Part shown: piece by piece, positions 33,326 through 42,524 of the stretch
Position numbering within the stretch: the first letter of the stretch is position 1
How the letters are laid out: each line of letters opens with the position of its first letter
Source of the DNA: Amycolatopsis circi
GTDB lineage: Bacteria > Actinomycetota > Actinomycetes > Mycobacteriales > Pseudonocardiaceae
Assembly (NCBI RefSeq): GCF_003385235.1
Contig: NZ_PQIA01000005.1
Location: 39,914 to 103,913 of the forward strand
DNA length: 64,000 nucleotides
Direction: 5' to 3'
The notes under the pieces: generated by a model
What the model was told of the DNA's origin: nothing
Seen by the model: only the letters and a program-made list of their open reading frames with translations
The model's database searches: none
Program-made: the position numbers and the translations under genes

Positions 33326-33353
33326 CGGGCCGGCGACCGGAATCGCCGGCCCG
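33326..33353 (-). terminator. Intercistronic hairpin between aceA and aceB
   Basis: Perfect 11-base stem CGGGCCGGCGA (33326-33336) with TCGCCGGCCCG (33343-33353), loop CCGGAA. Sitting between aceA and aceB it could attenuate aceB transcription or stabilise the processed aceA message. Confidence 0.6.
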
Positions 33354-33362
33354 CGGGGTGCG

Positions 33363-34652
33363 TCAGTGGAACTGGTCTTCTTCGGTCGAACCCTTGAGCG
33401 CGGTGGTCGAGCTCTCCGGGTTCAGCGCGGTGGACACCAGGTCGAACCAGCCGGTGCCGACCTCGCGCTGGTGCTTCGTCGCGGTGTAGCCGCGCTCCTC
33501 CGAAGCGAACTCGCGCTCCTGCAGGTCGACGTAGGCGCTCATGCCTTCGCGGGCGTAGCCGTGCGCCAGGTCGAACATCGAGTAGTTCAGCGCGTGGAAA
33601 CCGGCCAGCGTGATGAACTGGAACTTGTACCCCATGGCGCCGAGTTCGCGCTGGAATCGCGCGATGGTGTCGTCGTCGAGGTGCTTCTTCCAGTTGAACG
33701 ACGGCGAGCAGTTGTAGGCGAGCATCTGGTCCGGGTACTGCGCCTTGATCGCCTCGGCGTACTTGCGGGCGACCTCGAGGTCCGGCGTGGAGGTCTCCAT
33801 CCACAGCAGGTCGGCGTACTGCGCGTAGGCCAGGCCGCGGTCGATGCACGGCTCGATGCCGTTGTTGACCTCGTAGAAGCCCTCCGAGGTGCGGCCGCCG
33901 GTGAGGTACTTGCGGTCGCGCTCGTCGACGTCGCTGGTCAGCAGGGTCGCGGCCTGCGCGTCGGTGCGGGCGACGACCAGGGACGGCACGTTCAGCACGT
34001 CGGCGGCGAGGCGGGCGGCGTTCAGCGTGCGCTCGTGCTGCTTGGTCGGGATGAGGACCTTGCCGCCGAGGTGGCCGCACTTCTTCTCGGACGCGAGCTG
34101 GTCTTCCCAGTGCACGCCCGCGGCGCCGGCCGCGATCATGCCCTTCATCAGCTCGAACGCGTTCAGCGGACCGCCGAAGCCGGCCTCCGCGTCGGCGACG
34201 ATCGGGGCGAACCAGTCGATGTCGCCGTTGCCCTCGGCCCAGTTGATCTGGTCGGCGCGGCCCAGCGCGTTGTTGATGCGGCGGACGACGGCCGGGACCG
34301 AGTTGGCCGGGTAGAGGCTCTGGTCCGGGTAGGTCTGGCCGGCGAGGTTGGCGTCGGCGGCGACCTGCCAGCCGGACAGGTAGATGGCCTTCAGGCCGGC
34401 GCGCACCTGCTGCACGGCCTGGTTGCCGGTGAGGGCGCCCAGCGCGTGGACGTAGTCCTCGCTGTGCAGCAGCTCCCACAGCTTCTCGGCGCCGCGGCGG
34501 GCGAGGGTGTGCTCTTCGACGACCGAACCGCGAAGCTTCACCACGTCGGCGGCGGAGTAGGTCCGCTGGACACCCGCCCAGCGGGGGTCGGTCTTCCACT
34601 GCTCGGCCAGCTCGGCCGCCGCCTGCTCGAGCTGATTGGCCTGCTCGGTCAT
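33363..34652 (-). CDS. aceA: Isocitrate lyase
   Basis: Splits isocitrate into succinate and glyoxylate, first step of the glyoxylate shunt used on acetate or fatty acids. The 429-residue protein carries the signature [13 protein letters not shown], with nucleophile Cys192, and the metal-site [10 protein letters not shown]. Length and motifs match ICL1 of mycobacteria and AceA of Corynebacterium. It is transcribed divergently from ramB, with candidate regulator sites in the 229-base gap. Confidence 0.97.
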   Translation of the reverse strand: MTEQANQLEQAAAELAEQWKTDPRWAGVQRTYSAADVVKLRGSVVEEHTLARRGAEKLWELLHSEDYVHALGALTGNQAVQQVRAGLKAIYLSGWQVAADANLAGQTYPDQSLYPANSVPAVVRRINNALGRADQINWAEGNGDIDWFAPIVADAEAGFGGPLNAFELMKGMIAAGAAGVHWEDQLASEKKCGHLGGKVLIPTKQHERTLNAARLAADVLNVPSLVVARTDAQAATLLTSDVDERDRKYLTGGRTSEGFYEVNNGIEPCIDRGLAYAQYADLLWMETSTPDLEVARKYAEAIKAQYPDQMLAYNCSPSFNWKKHLDDDTIARFQRELGAMGYKFQFITLAGFHALNYSMFDLAHGYAREGMSAYVDLQEREFASEERGYTATKHQREVGTGWFDLVSTALNPESSTTALKGSTEEDQFH

Positions 34653-34665
34653 CGGACTCTCCCGT

Positions 34666-34793
34666 GTTGCGAAGTTTGCGATTGCTCGCCTTGCCTGGTT
34701 ATGACCCTGACACGAGCACGAAATCCTGGTCTACCGCTCCAATTTGCCAATTTCTGTGAAGATTGCTTAGCATGTTGCAAAGGTTGCGAATCT
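34666..34793. promoter_or_regulatory. Candidate RamB/glyoxylate-shunt operator region
   Basis: Within the aceA-ramB divergent gap, two related AT-rich elements stand out: GTTGCGAAGTTTGCGATTGC (34666-34685) and GTTGCAAAGGTTGCGAATCT (34774-34793). They resemble the AAAGTTTGCAAA-type sites bound by Corynebacterium RamB. A third, weaker TTTGCCAATTT lies at about 34743. The assignment is by similarity to known sites only. Confidence 0.55.
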
Positions 34794-34881
34794 GCCGTTC
34801 GCAACCGCAGCGAAAATTCGCGGGCTTGATCGTTCACGTAATCGTTCAGGCCCGGAAACCTTCCGGCCGGACGGAGCACTC

Positions 34882-36306
34882 ATGGACAAAACTTTCGCCG
34901 GGGCGCGGCTGCGGCATCTGCGCGAAAGCCGGTCGATGAGCCAGGCGGATCTCGCCCGTGTGCTCGAGATCTCACCCAGTTACCTCAATCAGATCGAGCA
35001 CAACTCGCGCCCGCTGACCGTGCCGGTGCTGCTGCGGATCACGCAGGCATTCGGCGTCGACACGGAGTTTTTCGCCAACAACGACACGTCGCGGCTCGTC
35101 GCCGATGTGAAAGAAGCCCTGCTCGACGAGGCCGTGGGCGTCGAAGCGACCACGAGCGAGCTGAACGACCTGGCCAGCAACCTGCCGTCCATCGCCCAAG
35201 CGCTGGTGAAACTGCATCGCAGCTACCGCAACGCGGTCGAGAGCACGGCCGCGCTGACCACGGAAAACGGGCTCGGCCTGCACGGGAGCGCCGCCGCGCC
35301 GTTGCCGCACGAGGAGGTCCGCGACTTCTTTTACGAGCGGGAGAACTACGTCGCCGAACTGGACGAGCGGGCCGAGGCGATGGCCGCCCAGATCCCGCTG
35401 CGGCGCGGAGCGGTGCTTGGGTCGCTCAAGGAACGGCTGTGGCAGCGCTACGGCGTCGACGTGACGAGCGAGGGCATCAACGAATCCGCAGGTGAACAGC
35501 ATCGGTATGAGCCGGCGACGCGGGTGTTGCGGCTGGCCCCGAGCCTGCGGGTCGGACAGCAGGCGTTCCGGATGGCGTCCCAGATCGCGCTGCTGGAGTA
35601 CGACGACTTGATCACCGAACTCGCCGATTCGTGGGCGTTTTCCGGCCAGGCGGCGCGGACGCTCGCGCGGGTCGGCCTGGCGAACTACTTCGCGGGCGCG
35701 CTGATCCTGCCGTACAGCCCGTTCCTCGCCGCGGCCGAGGAGTTCCGGTACGACATCGAGCGGCTTTGCGACCACTTCGGCGTCGGTTTCGAGACCACGT
35801 GCCACCGGCTTTCGACGCTGCAGCGGCCAAAACAGCGCGGGGTGCCGTTCTCGTTCGTGCGCGTGGACCGGGCCGGGAACATGTCGAAACGCCAGTCCGC
35901 GGCGGGTTTTCACTTCTCGCGCGTTGGCGGTGCTTGCCCGTTGTGGAACATCTACGAGGCCTTCACCTCGCCGGGCAAGATCCTCACGCAGATCGCGGCG
36001 CTGCCGGACGGCAAGCGGTACTTCTGGGTCGCGCGGACGGTTTCGCGCAACATCGGCGGTTACGGCAGCCCGGGCAAGACGTTCACCGTCGGCCTCGGCT
36101 GCGAGCTGCGACATGCCGGTCGGCTGATCTACTCAACCGGCCTTGACCTGGACGAACCCGCCGCCGCGACCCCGATCGGCATGGGTTGCAAAGTGTGCGA
36201 CCGGCCCGCTTGCTCGCAACGCGCGTTTCCGGCGATCGGCAAACCGCTCACGGTCGACGAAAACACCAGCACCTTCGTCCCGTACCCGGCGGTGCCGAAG
36301 ACGTGA
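34882..36306 (+). CDS. ramB: RamB-type regulator of acetate metabolism
   Basis: A 474-residue XRE-type regulator. It starts with a helix-turn-helix (LRHLRESRSMSQADLARVLEISPSYLNQIEHNSRPL, residues 10-45), then the long domain of the short-chain fatty-acid/RamB family, with the central segment YEPATRVLRLAPSLRVGQQAFRMASQIALLE and a carboxy-terminal cysteine cluster (GMGCKVCDRPACSQRAFP). In Corynebacterium and mycobacteria RamB represses aceA and aceB in the absence of acetate. Divergence from aceA supports the same role. Confidence 0.92.
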   Translation: MDKTFAGARLRHLRESRSMSQADLARVLEISPSYLNQIEHNSRPLTVPVLLRITQAFGVDTEFFANNDTSRLVADVKEALLDEAVGVEATTSELNDLASNLPSIAQALVKLHRSYRNAVESTAALTTENGLGLHGSAAAPLPHEEVRDFFYERENYVAELDERAEAMAAQIPLRRGAVLGSLKERLWQRYGVDVTSEGINESAGEQHRYEPATRVLRLAPSLRVGQQAFRMASQIALLEYDDLITELADSWAFSGQAARTLARVGLANYFAGALILPYSPFLAAAEEFRYDIERLCDHFGVGFETTCHRLSTLQRPKQRGVPFSFVRVDRAGNMSKRQSAAGFHFSRVGGACPLWNIYEAFTSPGKILTQIAALPDGKRYFWVARTVSRNIGGYGSPGKTFTVGLGCELRHAGRLIYSTGLDLDEPAAATPIGMGCKVCDRPACSQRAFPAIGKPLTVDENTSTFVPYPAVPKT

Positions 36307-36367
36307 ACGCTGTCCGTGACGTGAGTGCCTCGGACGTGGTCACCGGGTGCGAAGTACATTCACCCGA

Positions 36368-37624
36368 GTGCACGACATCGACACGGTGAACGCAGAACTA
36401 GTCGAGCAGGCCGCCGAACGGCTCGCGGGCGTGGTCACACGTACGCCCCTCGAGCCCAACGCGCGTCTCTCGTCCCGCGTAGACGCGCGCGTCTGGCTTA
36501 AGCGCGAAGACCAGCAGACGGTGCGCTCGTACAAGATCCGCGGCGCGTACAACTTCATCGTGCAACTTGACGCTGTGACGCGGGAGCGCGGTGTCGTATG
36601 CGCGAGCGCCGGGAACCACGCGCAAGGCGTCGCGTACGCGTGTCGCCGTTTAGGGGCGAACGGTCGCGTGTACGTGCCGGGCACGACGCCTCGGCAGAAG
36701 CGTCAGCGCATTGCGGCGCTCGGCGGCGCGCACATCGAGGTCATCGTTGTCGGCGAGACGTACGAAGACGCCTTCGCAGCGGCGAAAGACGACGCCCACC
36801 GCACCGGGGCAACGTTGGTGCCGGCGTTCGATGACGTCCGTACTGTCGCCGGTCAGGGCACTGTCGCGCTCGAAGTGGTTTCGCAGTTGGGCTTCGTGCC
36901 AGATGTCCTGGTGGTGCCGGTCGGCGGCGGTGGGTTGCTGGCGGGGATCGCGACTTGGGTCCACGAGCGGCATCCGGACATCCGGGTCGTCGGCGTCGAA
37001 CCGGCTGGTGCGATGTGTATGGCGGCGGCTCTCGAAGCGGGCAAACCGGTGCGGATCGACGCGGTGGACCCGTTCGTGGACGGTGCCGCGGTGCGCGAAG
37101 CCGGCCAGGTGACGTTCCCGTTGATCCGGGACAGCGGCGCGGACCTGACGTCCGTCGCCGAGGGCGCGGTGTGCACGGAGATGCTGTCGATGTACCAATC
37201 GGACGGCATCATCGCCGAACCCGCGGGTGCGCTTGCGGCTGCTTCGCTCGGGACGACCGTGCAGGTCGAGCCGGGGCAGACGGTGGTGTGCATCGTGTCC
37301 GGCGGCAACAACGACGTCAGCCGGTACAGCGAAATCCTCGAACGCTCGCTCATGCACGAGGGGTTGAAGCACTACTTCCTCGTCAGCTTCCCGCAGGAAC
37401 CCGGCGCGCTCCGGCGGTTCCTGGACGAAATCCTCGGGCCGGAGGACGACATTACTCGGTTCGAGTACGTGAAGCGCAACAACCGGGAGATCGGTCCGGC
37501 GCTGATCGGTGTCGAAATTCCGCGGCGCGCGGACCTGCCTGGGCTGCTGGCGCGGCTGGAGAAAAGCCCGCTGCAGGTGGAGCAGGTGGAGCCGGGGAGT
37601 CCGCTGTTCCACTTCCTGCTCTGA
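36368..37624 (+). CDS. ilvA: Threonine dehydratase (ammonia-lyase), biosynthetic
   Basis: Converts threonine to 2-oxobutanoate, the first step to isoleucine. The 418-residue protein has PLP-binding Lys56 in RSYKIRGAYN, the glycine loop VGGGGLLAG, and SGGNNDVSRYSEI. The carboxy-terminal segment (YFLVSFPQEPGALRRFLDEIL to FHFLL) is one ACT-like regulatory domain, as in the Corynebacterium enzyme, where isoleucine inhibits. Start GTG 36368 (VHDIDTVNAE) is chosen by homology. Stop is followed by a repeat copy after 18 bases. Confidence 0.94.
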   Translation: MHDIDTVNAELVEQAAERLAGVVTRTPLEPNARLSSRVDARVWLKREDQQTVRSYKIRGAYNFIVQLDAVTRERGVVCASAGNHAQGVAYACRRLGANGRVYVPGTTPRQKRQRIAALGGAHIEVIVVGETYEDAFAAAKDDAHRTGATLVPAFDDVRTVAGQGTVALEVVSQLGFVPDVLVVPVGGGGLLAGIATWVHERHPDIRVVGVEPAGAMCMAAALEAGKPVRIDAVDPFVDGAAVREAGQVTFPLIRDSGADLTSVAEGAVCTEMLSMYQSDGIIAEPAGALAAASLGTTVQVEPGQTVVCIVSGGNNDVSRYSEILERSLMHEGLKHYFLVSFPQEPGALRRFLDEILGPEDDITRFEYVKRNNREIGPALIGVEIPRRADLPGLLARLEKSPLQVEQVEPGSPLFHFLL

Positions 37625-37642
37625 GGTGCTGCTGGTCTGGTG

Positions 37643-37662
37643 TCGCCGTTTACTGGCAAAAG
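37643..37662 (+). repeat. Dispersed repeat copy
   Basis: TCGCCGTTTACTGGCAAAAG in the 67-base gap between ilvA and the GrpB-like gene. Confidence 0.65.
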
Positions 37663-37691
37663 TGGCCGTGCCGAGGTGGCGTGTGCTGCCG

Positions 37692-38243
37692 ATGGCGGAC
37701 ATCGAAAGGACGACCTTGGACGCCCCGGTCGAGATCGTGGACTACGACCCGCGATGGCCTCAGGTATTCGCCGGCCTCCGCGACCGCATCACTGCAGCAG
37801 TGGGAGGGCTCGCGCAACGCGTCGAGCACGTGGGCAGCACAGCAGTCCCCGGTCTGGCCGCTAAACCGATCATCGACCTCACCATTGTCATCGCCAAGCG
37901 CGACGACCTGCCCGCTGTTGTCGCCAGTTTGCAGACGATCGGCTACCGGCACGAAGGCGATCTCGGCATTCCCGGTCGAGAAGCCTTCGTCCGGCCACCC
38001 GGCACACCACCGCACCACCTCTACGTCTGCGCAGCCGACAACGAGAATCTCGCTCGCGTACTCGCGTTCCGGGATTTCCTGCGCACCCACCCGGACACGG
38101 CTCACACGTACGTGTCGCTGAAGCGTTCGCTCGCTCACCGATTCCGCACCGACCGCGCCGCCTACACCGCCGCGAAAACGGCCTTTATCGACGGCGTCGT
38201 GGCCACGGCAATGTCGGAGACGTCGCCCCGCGCCGACGCCTGA
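37692..38243 (+). CDS. GrpB-family protein
   Basis: A 183-residue protein of the GrpB/UPF0157 family, which has a nucleotidyltransferase-like fold and is sometimes fused to dephospho-CoA kinase. Family motifs are IVDYDPRWPQVFAGLRDRI, VEHVGSTAVPGLAAKPIIDL, and DFLRTHPDTAHTYVSLKRSLAHRF. The biochemical role is not established. ATG 37692 is chosen by homology. It follows ilvA after 67 bases that contain a repeat copy. Confidence 0.88.
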   Translation: MADIERTTLDAPVEIVDYDPRWPQVFAGLRDRITAAVGGLAQRVEHVGSTAVPGLAAKPIIDLTIVIAKRDDLPAVVASLQTIGYRHEGDLGIPGREAFVRPPGTPPHHLYVCAADNENLARVLAFRDFLRTHPDTAHTYVSLKRSLAHRFRTDRAAYTAAKTAFIDGVVATAMSETSPRADA

Positions 38244-38257
38244 CGGCCGTCGATGTC

Positions 38258-38340
38258 TGCCGCTGACCGGCGTATCGCGCCTCGCAGGCGATCGTTTCCG
38301 CAGGTCAACGCGATTCGCCAAAAAACGGCAACACCGGTCA
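38258..38340. repeat. Two dispersed repeat copies supplying a stop codon
   Basis: Copy one (38258-38279) reads TGCCGCTGACCGGCGTATCG. Copy two (38314-38331) is the inverse oligo-A form TTCGCCAAAAAACGGCAA, followed by CACCGGTCAG. The TCA of that segment at 38338-38340 is the stop codon of the SnoaL-like gene. Confidence 0.78.
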
Positions 38341-38682
38341 GCCGAGTTCGGCGCTGCCCTCGCGGTAGATCTTCGCCGACTTGATGCGGTCTCCGACCAG
38401 CCGATAGAAGCCAGCGATGGCGAAAACGTGGTCCTCGCCGTTGTGGGTGAGCCGCTCGGTCAATTGGGCGGCGACCTGGTCACCGTCCGCGAGTACGTTC
38501 TCGACCGTCAATGTCGGGAGAAGTTGTTCCATGGCACCGCTGAACAGTTCGGTGAGTTCGTCGCGTCCGCGCACGACACTGCTGCCGGTGATCCAGACCG
38601 CGTCCTCGGTGAAGCCGTCGAGGAGAGCCTGGAGATCACGGTTGTTGAAGGCGGCGACGTGCCGACGCAGGGCTTCGCTCAT
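38338..38682 (-). CDS. SnoaL-like (NTF2-fold) protein
   Basis: A 114-residue protein of the NTF2-like fold, with the typical MSEALRRHVAAFNNRDLQALL start, DGFTEDAVWI, and ELTELFSGAME. Such proteins act as small isomerases, hydrolases or ligand-binding modules; the substrate pocket cannot be assigned. It reads towards the GrpB-like gene and its stop codon lies in the flank of a dispersed repeat. No partner gene is evident. Confidence 0.83.
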   Translation of the reverse strand: MSEALRRHVAAFNNRDLQALLDGFTEDAVWITGSSVVRGRDELTELFSGAMEQLLPTLTVENVLADGDQVAAQLTERLTHNGEDHVFAIAGFYRLVGDRIKSAKIYREGSAELG

Positions 38683-38749
38683 AAGGCGAGGTTATCTGCG
38701 CTGTCAGGTCATTTTTCGCGGCCGAACTCAGCAAACCGGCCGCACTAGG

Positions 38750-39505
38750 TCAGCTGTCGCCGAGCGTCTTCTGCAGTGCTTTGTTCGCCTTGCGGGCCAT
38801 GTCGGCGACAGCCTCGCGCCGGGCCGCATCCGCGGCGTAGTCGTCCTCGCGATTGCGGACCACCCGGGCCGGTGAACCGACCGCGATCGAGTAGTCCGGG
38901 ATGTCACCGCGCACCACCGCGTGCGCGCCGAGCACGCTGCCGCGGCCGATGCGCGTGCCCTTGAGGACGCTGACCTTCGTGCCGAGCCACGTGTCCGGGC
39001 CGATCCGGACCGGCGACTTGACGATGCCCTGGTCCTTGATCGGCACGTGGATATCCGCGGTCACGTGGTCGAAATCGCAGATGTACACCCAGTCGGCGAC
39101 GAGCGTGGCGGCGCCGAGTTCGATATCGAGGTAGCAGTTGATCACGTTCTGCCGTCCGAACACCGACTTGTCGCCGATGCGAAGGGACCCCTCGTGACAG
39201 CGGATGGCGTTGCCGTCGCCGATGTGCACCCAGCGGCCGATCTCCAGCCGGCCGTACCCGGGACGGCAGTGGATCTCGACGTTTTTGCCGAGGAACAGCA
39301 TGCCGCGCAGGATGATGTGCGGGTTCGCGATGCGGAACTTGAGCAGCCGGTAGTAGCGCACGAGGTACCATGGCGTGTACGCGCGATTGCGCAGCACCCA
39401 GCGCAGAGAGTCGGCCGTCAGGAACTTCGCCTGGTGCGGATCCCGCCGGGCCCGCCGCCAGGCGCGCACGCGCGACAACGCGGGCGCACCCCACATCGAC
39501 GTCAT
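38750..39505 (-). CDS. Hexapeptide-repeat acyltransferase (Rv3034c-like)
   Basis: A 251-residue left-handed beta-helix acyltransferase of the maltose/galactoside O-acetyltransferase class. The hexapeptide repeats run from about residue 68 (LFLGKNVEIHCRPGYGRLEI) to VGSPARVV, and include the active-site-type histidine in FDHVTADIHVP and the LGTKVSVLKGTRIGRGSVLGAHAVV coil. Rv3034c lies next to Rv3032-Rv3033 in the mycobacterial MGLP cluster and is thought to acetylate the polysaccharide; the same role is inferred here. ATG 39505 is chosen; the frame is open to 39688. Confidence 0.85.
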   Translation of the reverse strand: MTSMWGAPALSRVRAWRRARRDPHQAKFLTADSLRWVLRNRAYTPWYLVRYYRLLKFRIANPHIILRGMLFLGKNVEIHCRPGYGRLEIGRWVHIGDGNAIRCHEGSLRIGDKSVFGRQNVINCYLDIELGAATLVADWVYICDFDHVTADIHVPIKDQGIVKSPVRIGPDTWLGTKVSVLKGTRIGRGSVLGAHAVVRGDIPDYSIAVGSPARVVRNREDDYAADAARREAVADMARKANKALQKTLGDS

Positions 39506-39557
39506 GCCCCTGACCGTAACCTGTGGACGACGGCCAGCCACAGGCAAGGGGAGCAGG

Positions 39558-40505
39558 ATGGGGACCAAGCTGATCATCGACACCGACCCCGGTGTCGATG
39601 ATGCTTTCGCGATCGCGTTGGCCGCGAGGTCGGCGGACGTCGACCTGCTGGGCGTGACGACAGTTTTCGGCAACGTGCCGCTGACCACGACAACCGCGAA
39701 CGCGCGCCGGCTGCTGCAGCTGTGCGACCGCCCGGACGTGCCGGTCGCCGGGGGTGCCTCGCGGCCTCTCCTCTACCGCGAACTGCACCGGTCGAGCACC
39801 GTCCACGGCTCCGACGGACTTTCCGGGCACGCCGCTTCGCTGCCCGAAGCCACCCGCCCGCTCGAGGATTCCGACGCGGTCAGCCTGATGGTCTCGCTGA
39901 TCGAAGCCTCCGACGAGCCGGTGACCATCGCGCCGATCGGTCCGCTCACGAACATCGCCGCCCTGCTCGCGGCGCACCCCGGAGTGCGCTCGAAGATCGC
40001 GCGAATCGTCCTGATGGGCGGTGCGCTCGCCCTCGGCAACTCGACCGCGGTCTCCGAATTCAACATCTGGGCCGACCCGGAAGCGGCACGGCGCGTGATC
40101 GTCGAGGACGACGTCCCGTGCGTGATGGTCCCCCTCGATCTCACTCACCGGTGCGCGGTCGACAGCGCGTGGCTGGCGAAACTCGCCGCGTCCGGACCGA
40201 TCGGGCAGGCACTGGACTCGTTCACGCCGGACTACCTCGCGCACTACCGCCAAGTGCTCGGCTACGAAGGAATCGTCCTGCACGATGCGGTGGCCGTCGC
40301 CGAGGCGATCCGCCCGGGCCTGCTGCACACGGAGACTTACCCGGTCGACATCGACTCCGGCCTCGGCCCGACCCGCGGCATGACGATCGTCGATCGCAGG
40401 GCGGTCCCGAAGAGGCCGACTGGGCGGCTGGTCGAGGTGGCTGTCGATACAGAGCTGGATGTGCTGCGCGAGTTCGTGTTGTCGAGACTTGCCGGAGGGC
40501 AGTGA
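39558..40505 (+). CDS. Inosine-uridine preferring nucleoside hydrolase
   Basis: A 315-residue nucleoside N-ribohydrolase that splits purine or pyrimidine nucleosides into base and ribose. The calcium-binding signature DTDPGVDDAFA begins at Asp8, and TIAPIGPLTNIAALL, VLMGGALALGNSTAVSEFNIWADPEAA and the distal LHDAVAVAEAI complete the family pattern. The start ATG 39558 has GGAGC upstream. Its TGA stop overlaps the ATG of the NlpC/P60 gene by one base (40503-40507), so the two are coupled although unrelated in function. Confidence 0.93.
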   Translation: MGTKLIIDTDPGVDDAFAIALAARSADVDLLGVTTVFGNVPLTTTTANARRLLQLCDRPDVPVAGGASRPLLYRELHRSSTVHGSDGLSGHAASLPEATRPLEDSDAVSLMVSLIEASDEPVTIAPIGPLTNIAALLAAHPGVRSKIARIVLMGGALALGNSTAVSEFNIWADPEAARRVIVEDDVPCVMVPLDLTHRCAVDSAWLAKLAASGPIGQALDSFTPDYLAHYRQVLGYEGIVLHDAVAVAEAIRPGLLHTETYPVDIDSGLGPTRGMTIVDRRAVPKRPTGRLVEVAVDTELDVLREFVLSRLAGGQ

Positions 40506-42100
40506 TGGAGGGGGACGGGAGATCGCCGCTGGAGGGCGAATCGCAGGTCACGCCCCATGCGGCGGCAGGTCTGGGCCGTGGCGAGCCCGGGGGTACGGAT
40601 TCGTCGCCGCTCAGCGGCGAATCGCAGGTCACGCCTAACGCGGCGATGGATGCGGGCGGTGGCGCGCCTGGGGGTGCGAGTTCGTCGCCGCTCAGTGGCG
40701 AATCGGCTGGATCGGGTGATTCGTCCGTAGGCGGGGCGTCGCCGGTGGGCGGCGAATCAGTCGGCTCGAGTGCTTCTTCCGGCGGTGATTCGTCGTCGGC
40801 GAGTGGCGAAAATCCTGCGTCGACCAGGGTGTCGCCGCTGAGTGGCGAAACTTCCGCGCTGGCTGACGAGTCGTCGTTGAGTGGCGAGGCACCAGAGGTG
40901 GCCAGCGCGTCACCGTTTGATGGCGACGGGTCGCAGCTGTCGAGTGGCGGAGGGGGCGCGGCTGCGAGCCCGGGTTTTCTTCGGCGGAATCGGCGGGTCG
41001 TGGTGGCGATGGCGGCGGCTGTGGCGGTCGTTGCGGCGTTGGTTGTCGCGGTGCAGGTTCTGCCGGGCGGCGGTGCCAGTGATGCGAATTCCGGGAACGT
41101 CGCGGCGACGTCGTCGCTGGCGCCAGCCACCTCGAAGAGTGCCCCGGCCTCTGCGGCGCCGACGTCGGTGGCGCCCGATCAGCCTGGGGTGCCGCGGGCT
41201 GGGGAGTTCGGAGCGTGGGCGTCGCGGACCAGTCAGTGGCTCGACATTCCGTTGCGGGCGATGAACGGGTACGCGCAGGCGACCGTCACGCTCAGCAAGG
41301 AACAGCCCGACTGTCACCTGTCCTGGATCACTCTCGCTGCGATCGGGAAGATCACCAGCGATCACGGGCGGGCGCAGGGTAATCAAGTCAAGGAGAACGG
41401 GACTCTCGCGAAACCGCTTGGCACGGTGGAGGTTCTCGACTTCTATCACCGGACCGTCTCGACGCCGGGGGCGGCGGGACCGTTGCAGCTCTCCCCCGCG
41501 GTGTGGAGCAAGTGGCAGCGCAGTGCGTCCGGCGGTAAACCCGATATTCAGAACATCGACGACGCGGCGCTCACGGCTGGGCGCGCGCTTTGCGCGAATG
41601 GCCGCGATCTGGCGACGGACTGGTGGAACGGGGTCGCCACACTGGAGCCGGCACCCGTTGTTCTGCATCGGACGCTTGCGACGACCAATGTCTACGGCAC
41701 GGTGGGGCAGAGCGAGCAGCCGCCGAATCCGGCGGTGCTTACTGCGGTCGACTTCGCGATTGACCAGATTGGGCTGCCGTACGTCTGGGGCGGCAACGGC
41801 ACTCGCGACGCCGATCCGGGTTTCGACTGTTCTGGGCTGACGACCGCGGCTTACGCGAGCGCTGACGTCAAGTTGATGCGGACGGCGGATACGCAATTCC
41901 GCAGCGTTGCCCACGTGGGCGAACCCCAATTGGGCGATTTGATCTTCTACGGTGCGCCGACCACGAAGATCCATCATGTCGGGCTTTACATCGGGAACCA
42001 GCAGATGATCGACGCACCGCAGACTGGGCAGGCGGTGCAGGTTCATCCGTATCGGAAGCCTGGTGACGACTACGCGGGGGCGGGACGGCCTACCGCTTGA
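40505..42100 (+). CDS. Membrane-anchored NlpC/P60 hydrolase with repeat-encoded N-terminal tail
   Basis: A 531-residue cell-wall hydrolase. Residues 1-157 are a Ser/Gly/Pro-rich disordered tail of degenerate repeats (SPLEGES at 7, SPLSGES at 34 and 61, SPVGGES at 79, SPLSGET at 110, SLSGEAP at 125, SPFDGDG at 136) encoded by eight copies of the window's dispersed DNA repeat. A basic stop and one membrane helix follow at about 164-186, so the tail should be cytoplasmic. Residues 235-380 resemble a lytic-transglycosylase-like domain (GAAGPLQLSPAVW). The NlpC/P60 peptidase domain has Cys442 (FDCSGL), His491 and His514. Confidence 0.88.
   Translation: MEGDGRSPLEGESQVTPHAAAGLGRGEPGGTDSSPLSGESQVTPNAAMDAGGGAPGGASSSPLSGESAGSGDSSVGGASPVGGESVGSSASSGGDSSSASGENPASTRVSPLSGETSALADESSLSGEAPEVASASPFDGDGSQLSSGGGGAAASPGFLRRNRRVVVAMAAAVAVVAALVVAVQVLPGGGASDANSGNVAATSSLAPATSKSAPASAAPTSVAPDQPGVPRAGEFGAWASRTSQWLDIPLRAMNGYAQATVTLSKEQPDCHLSWITLAAIGKITSDHGRAQGNQVKENGTLAKPLGTVEVLDFYHRTVSTPGAAGPLQLSPAVWSKWQRSASGGKPDIQNIDDAALTAGRALCANGRDLATDWWNGVATLEPAPVVLHRTLATTNVYGTVGQSEQPPNPAVLTAVDFAIDQIGLPYVWGGNGTRDADPGFDCSGLTTAAYASADVKLMRTADTQFRSVAHVGEPQLGDLIFYGAPTTKIHHVGLYIGNQQMIDAPQTGQAVQVHPYRKPGDDYAGAGRPTA
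40523..40929 (+). repeat. Eight in-frame dispersed repeat copies in the NlpC/P60 gene
   Basis: Copies start at 40523, 40604, 40685, 40739, 40796, 40832, 40871 and 40910; all spacings (81, 81, 54, 57, 36, 39, 39) are multiples of three. The second copy, GCCGCTCAGCGGCGAATCGC then AGGTCA, differs from the intergenic copy at 24752 at one of 26 positions. Later copies are progressively diverged. Confidence 0.85.
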
Positions 42101-42524
42101 CCTGTGTTGGGATATCTCGGGAGCAGAGCTGGGACGTCTCGCGATTGAGGGTGTTTGTCGAATGGGTCTCGCCTTGGGCGGTGCTTTCGCCGTTCAGTGG
42201 CGAGATCCATCCTGAGCGAGGTTGCCGCCGGGCGGGTCGGGGTGGCGGCGGTAAAACGCTGCCGCCGCCCGAGCGTGGAGTCCGGCCGAGAGCGCGTCGT
42301 TAGGCAATGGGCAAGCTCTTGCGGCTAAGTCGTCCTAGGACTGCCGCATAATCCGCGTGTCGAGGCATGGCTCGGCGGAAGTTGGGCACAGCCAGTTTCC
42401 AGAAGGTGTTTGGTCGGCCAGTCGGTGATGGGCTGGTGTTCTGGCGAAGTTGTGCGGCTGGGCTGCGAGGTAGCCGTCATCGTCGGTTAGGCGGTGGGGT
42501 TCGCGGAGGTCGTGCAGTGGTCGT
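42101..42524. other. Intergenic region with one repeat copy
   Basis: A 424-base gap between the NlpC/P60 stop and the SDR stop. It contains the last seen repeat copy at 42186-42206 (TTCGCCGTTCAGTGGCGAGA). No gene or clear terminator was found. Confidence 0.6.
42186..42206 (+). repeat. Dispersed repeat copy (last in the window)
   Basis: TTCGCCGTTCAGTGGCGAGA then TC. None of comparable quality was noticed between here and 64000. Confidence 0.78.

Noticed and set aside
36642..36662. Repeat-like segment in ilvA (TCGCCGTTTAGGGGCGAACG)
   Set aside because: It encodes CRRLGANGRV, the normal sequence for this position in threonine dehydratases, so the similarity is probably chance.
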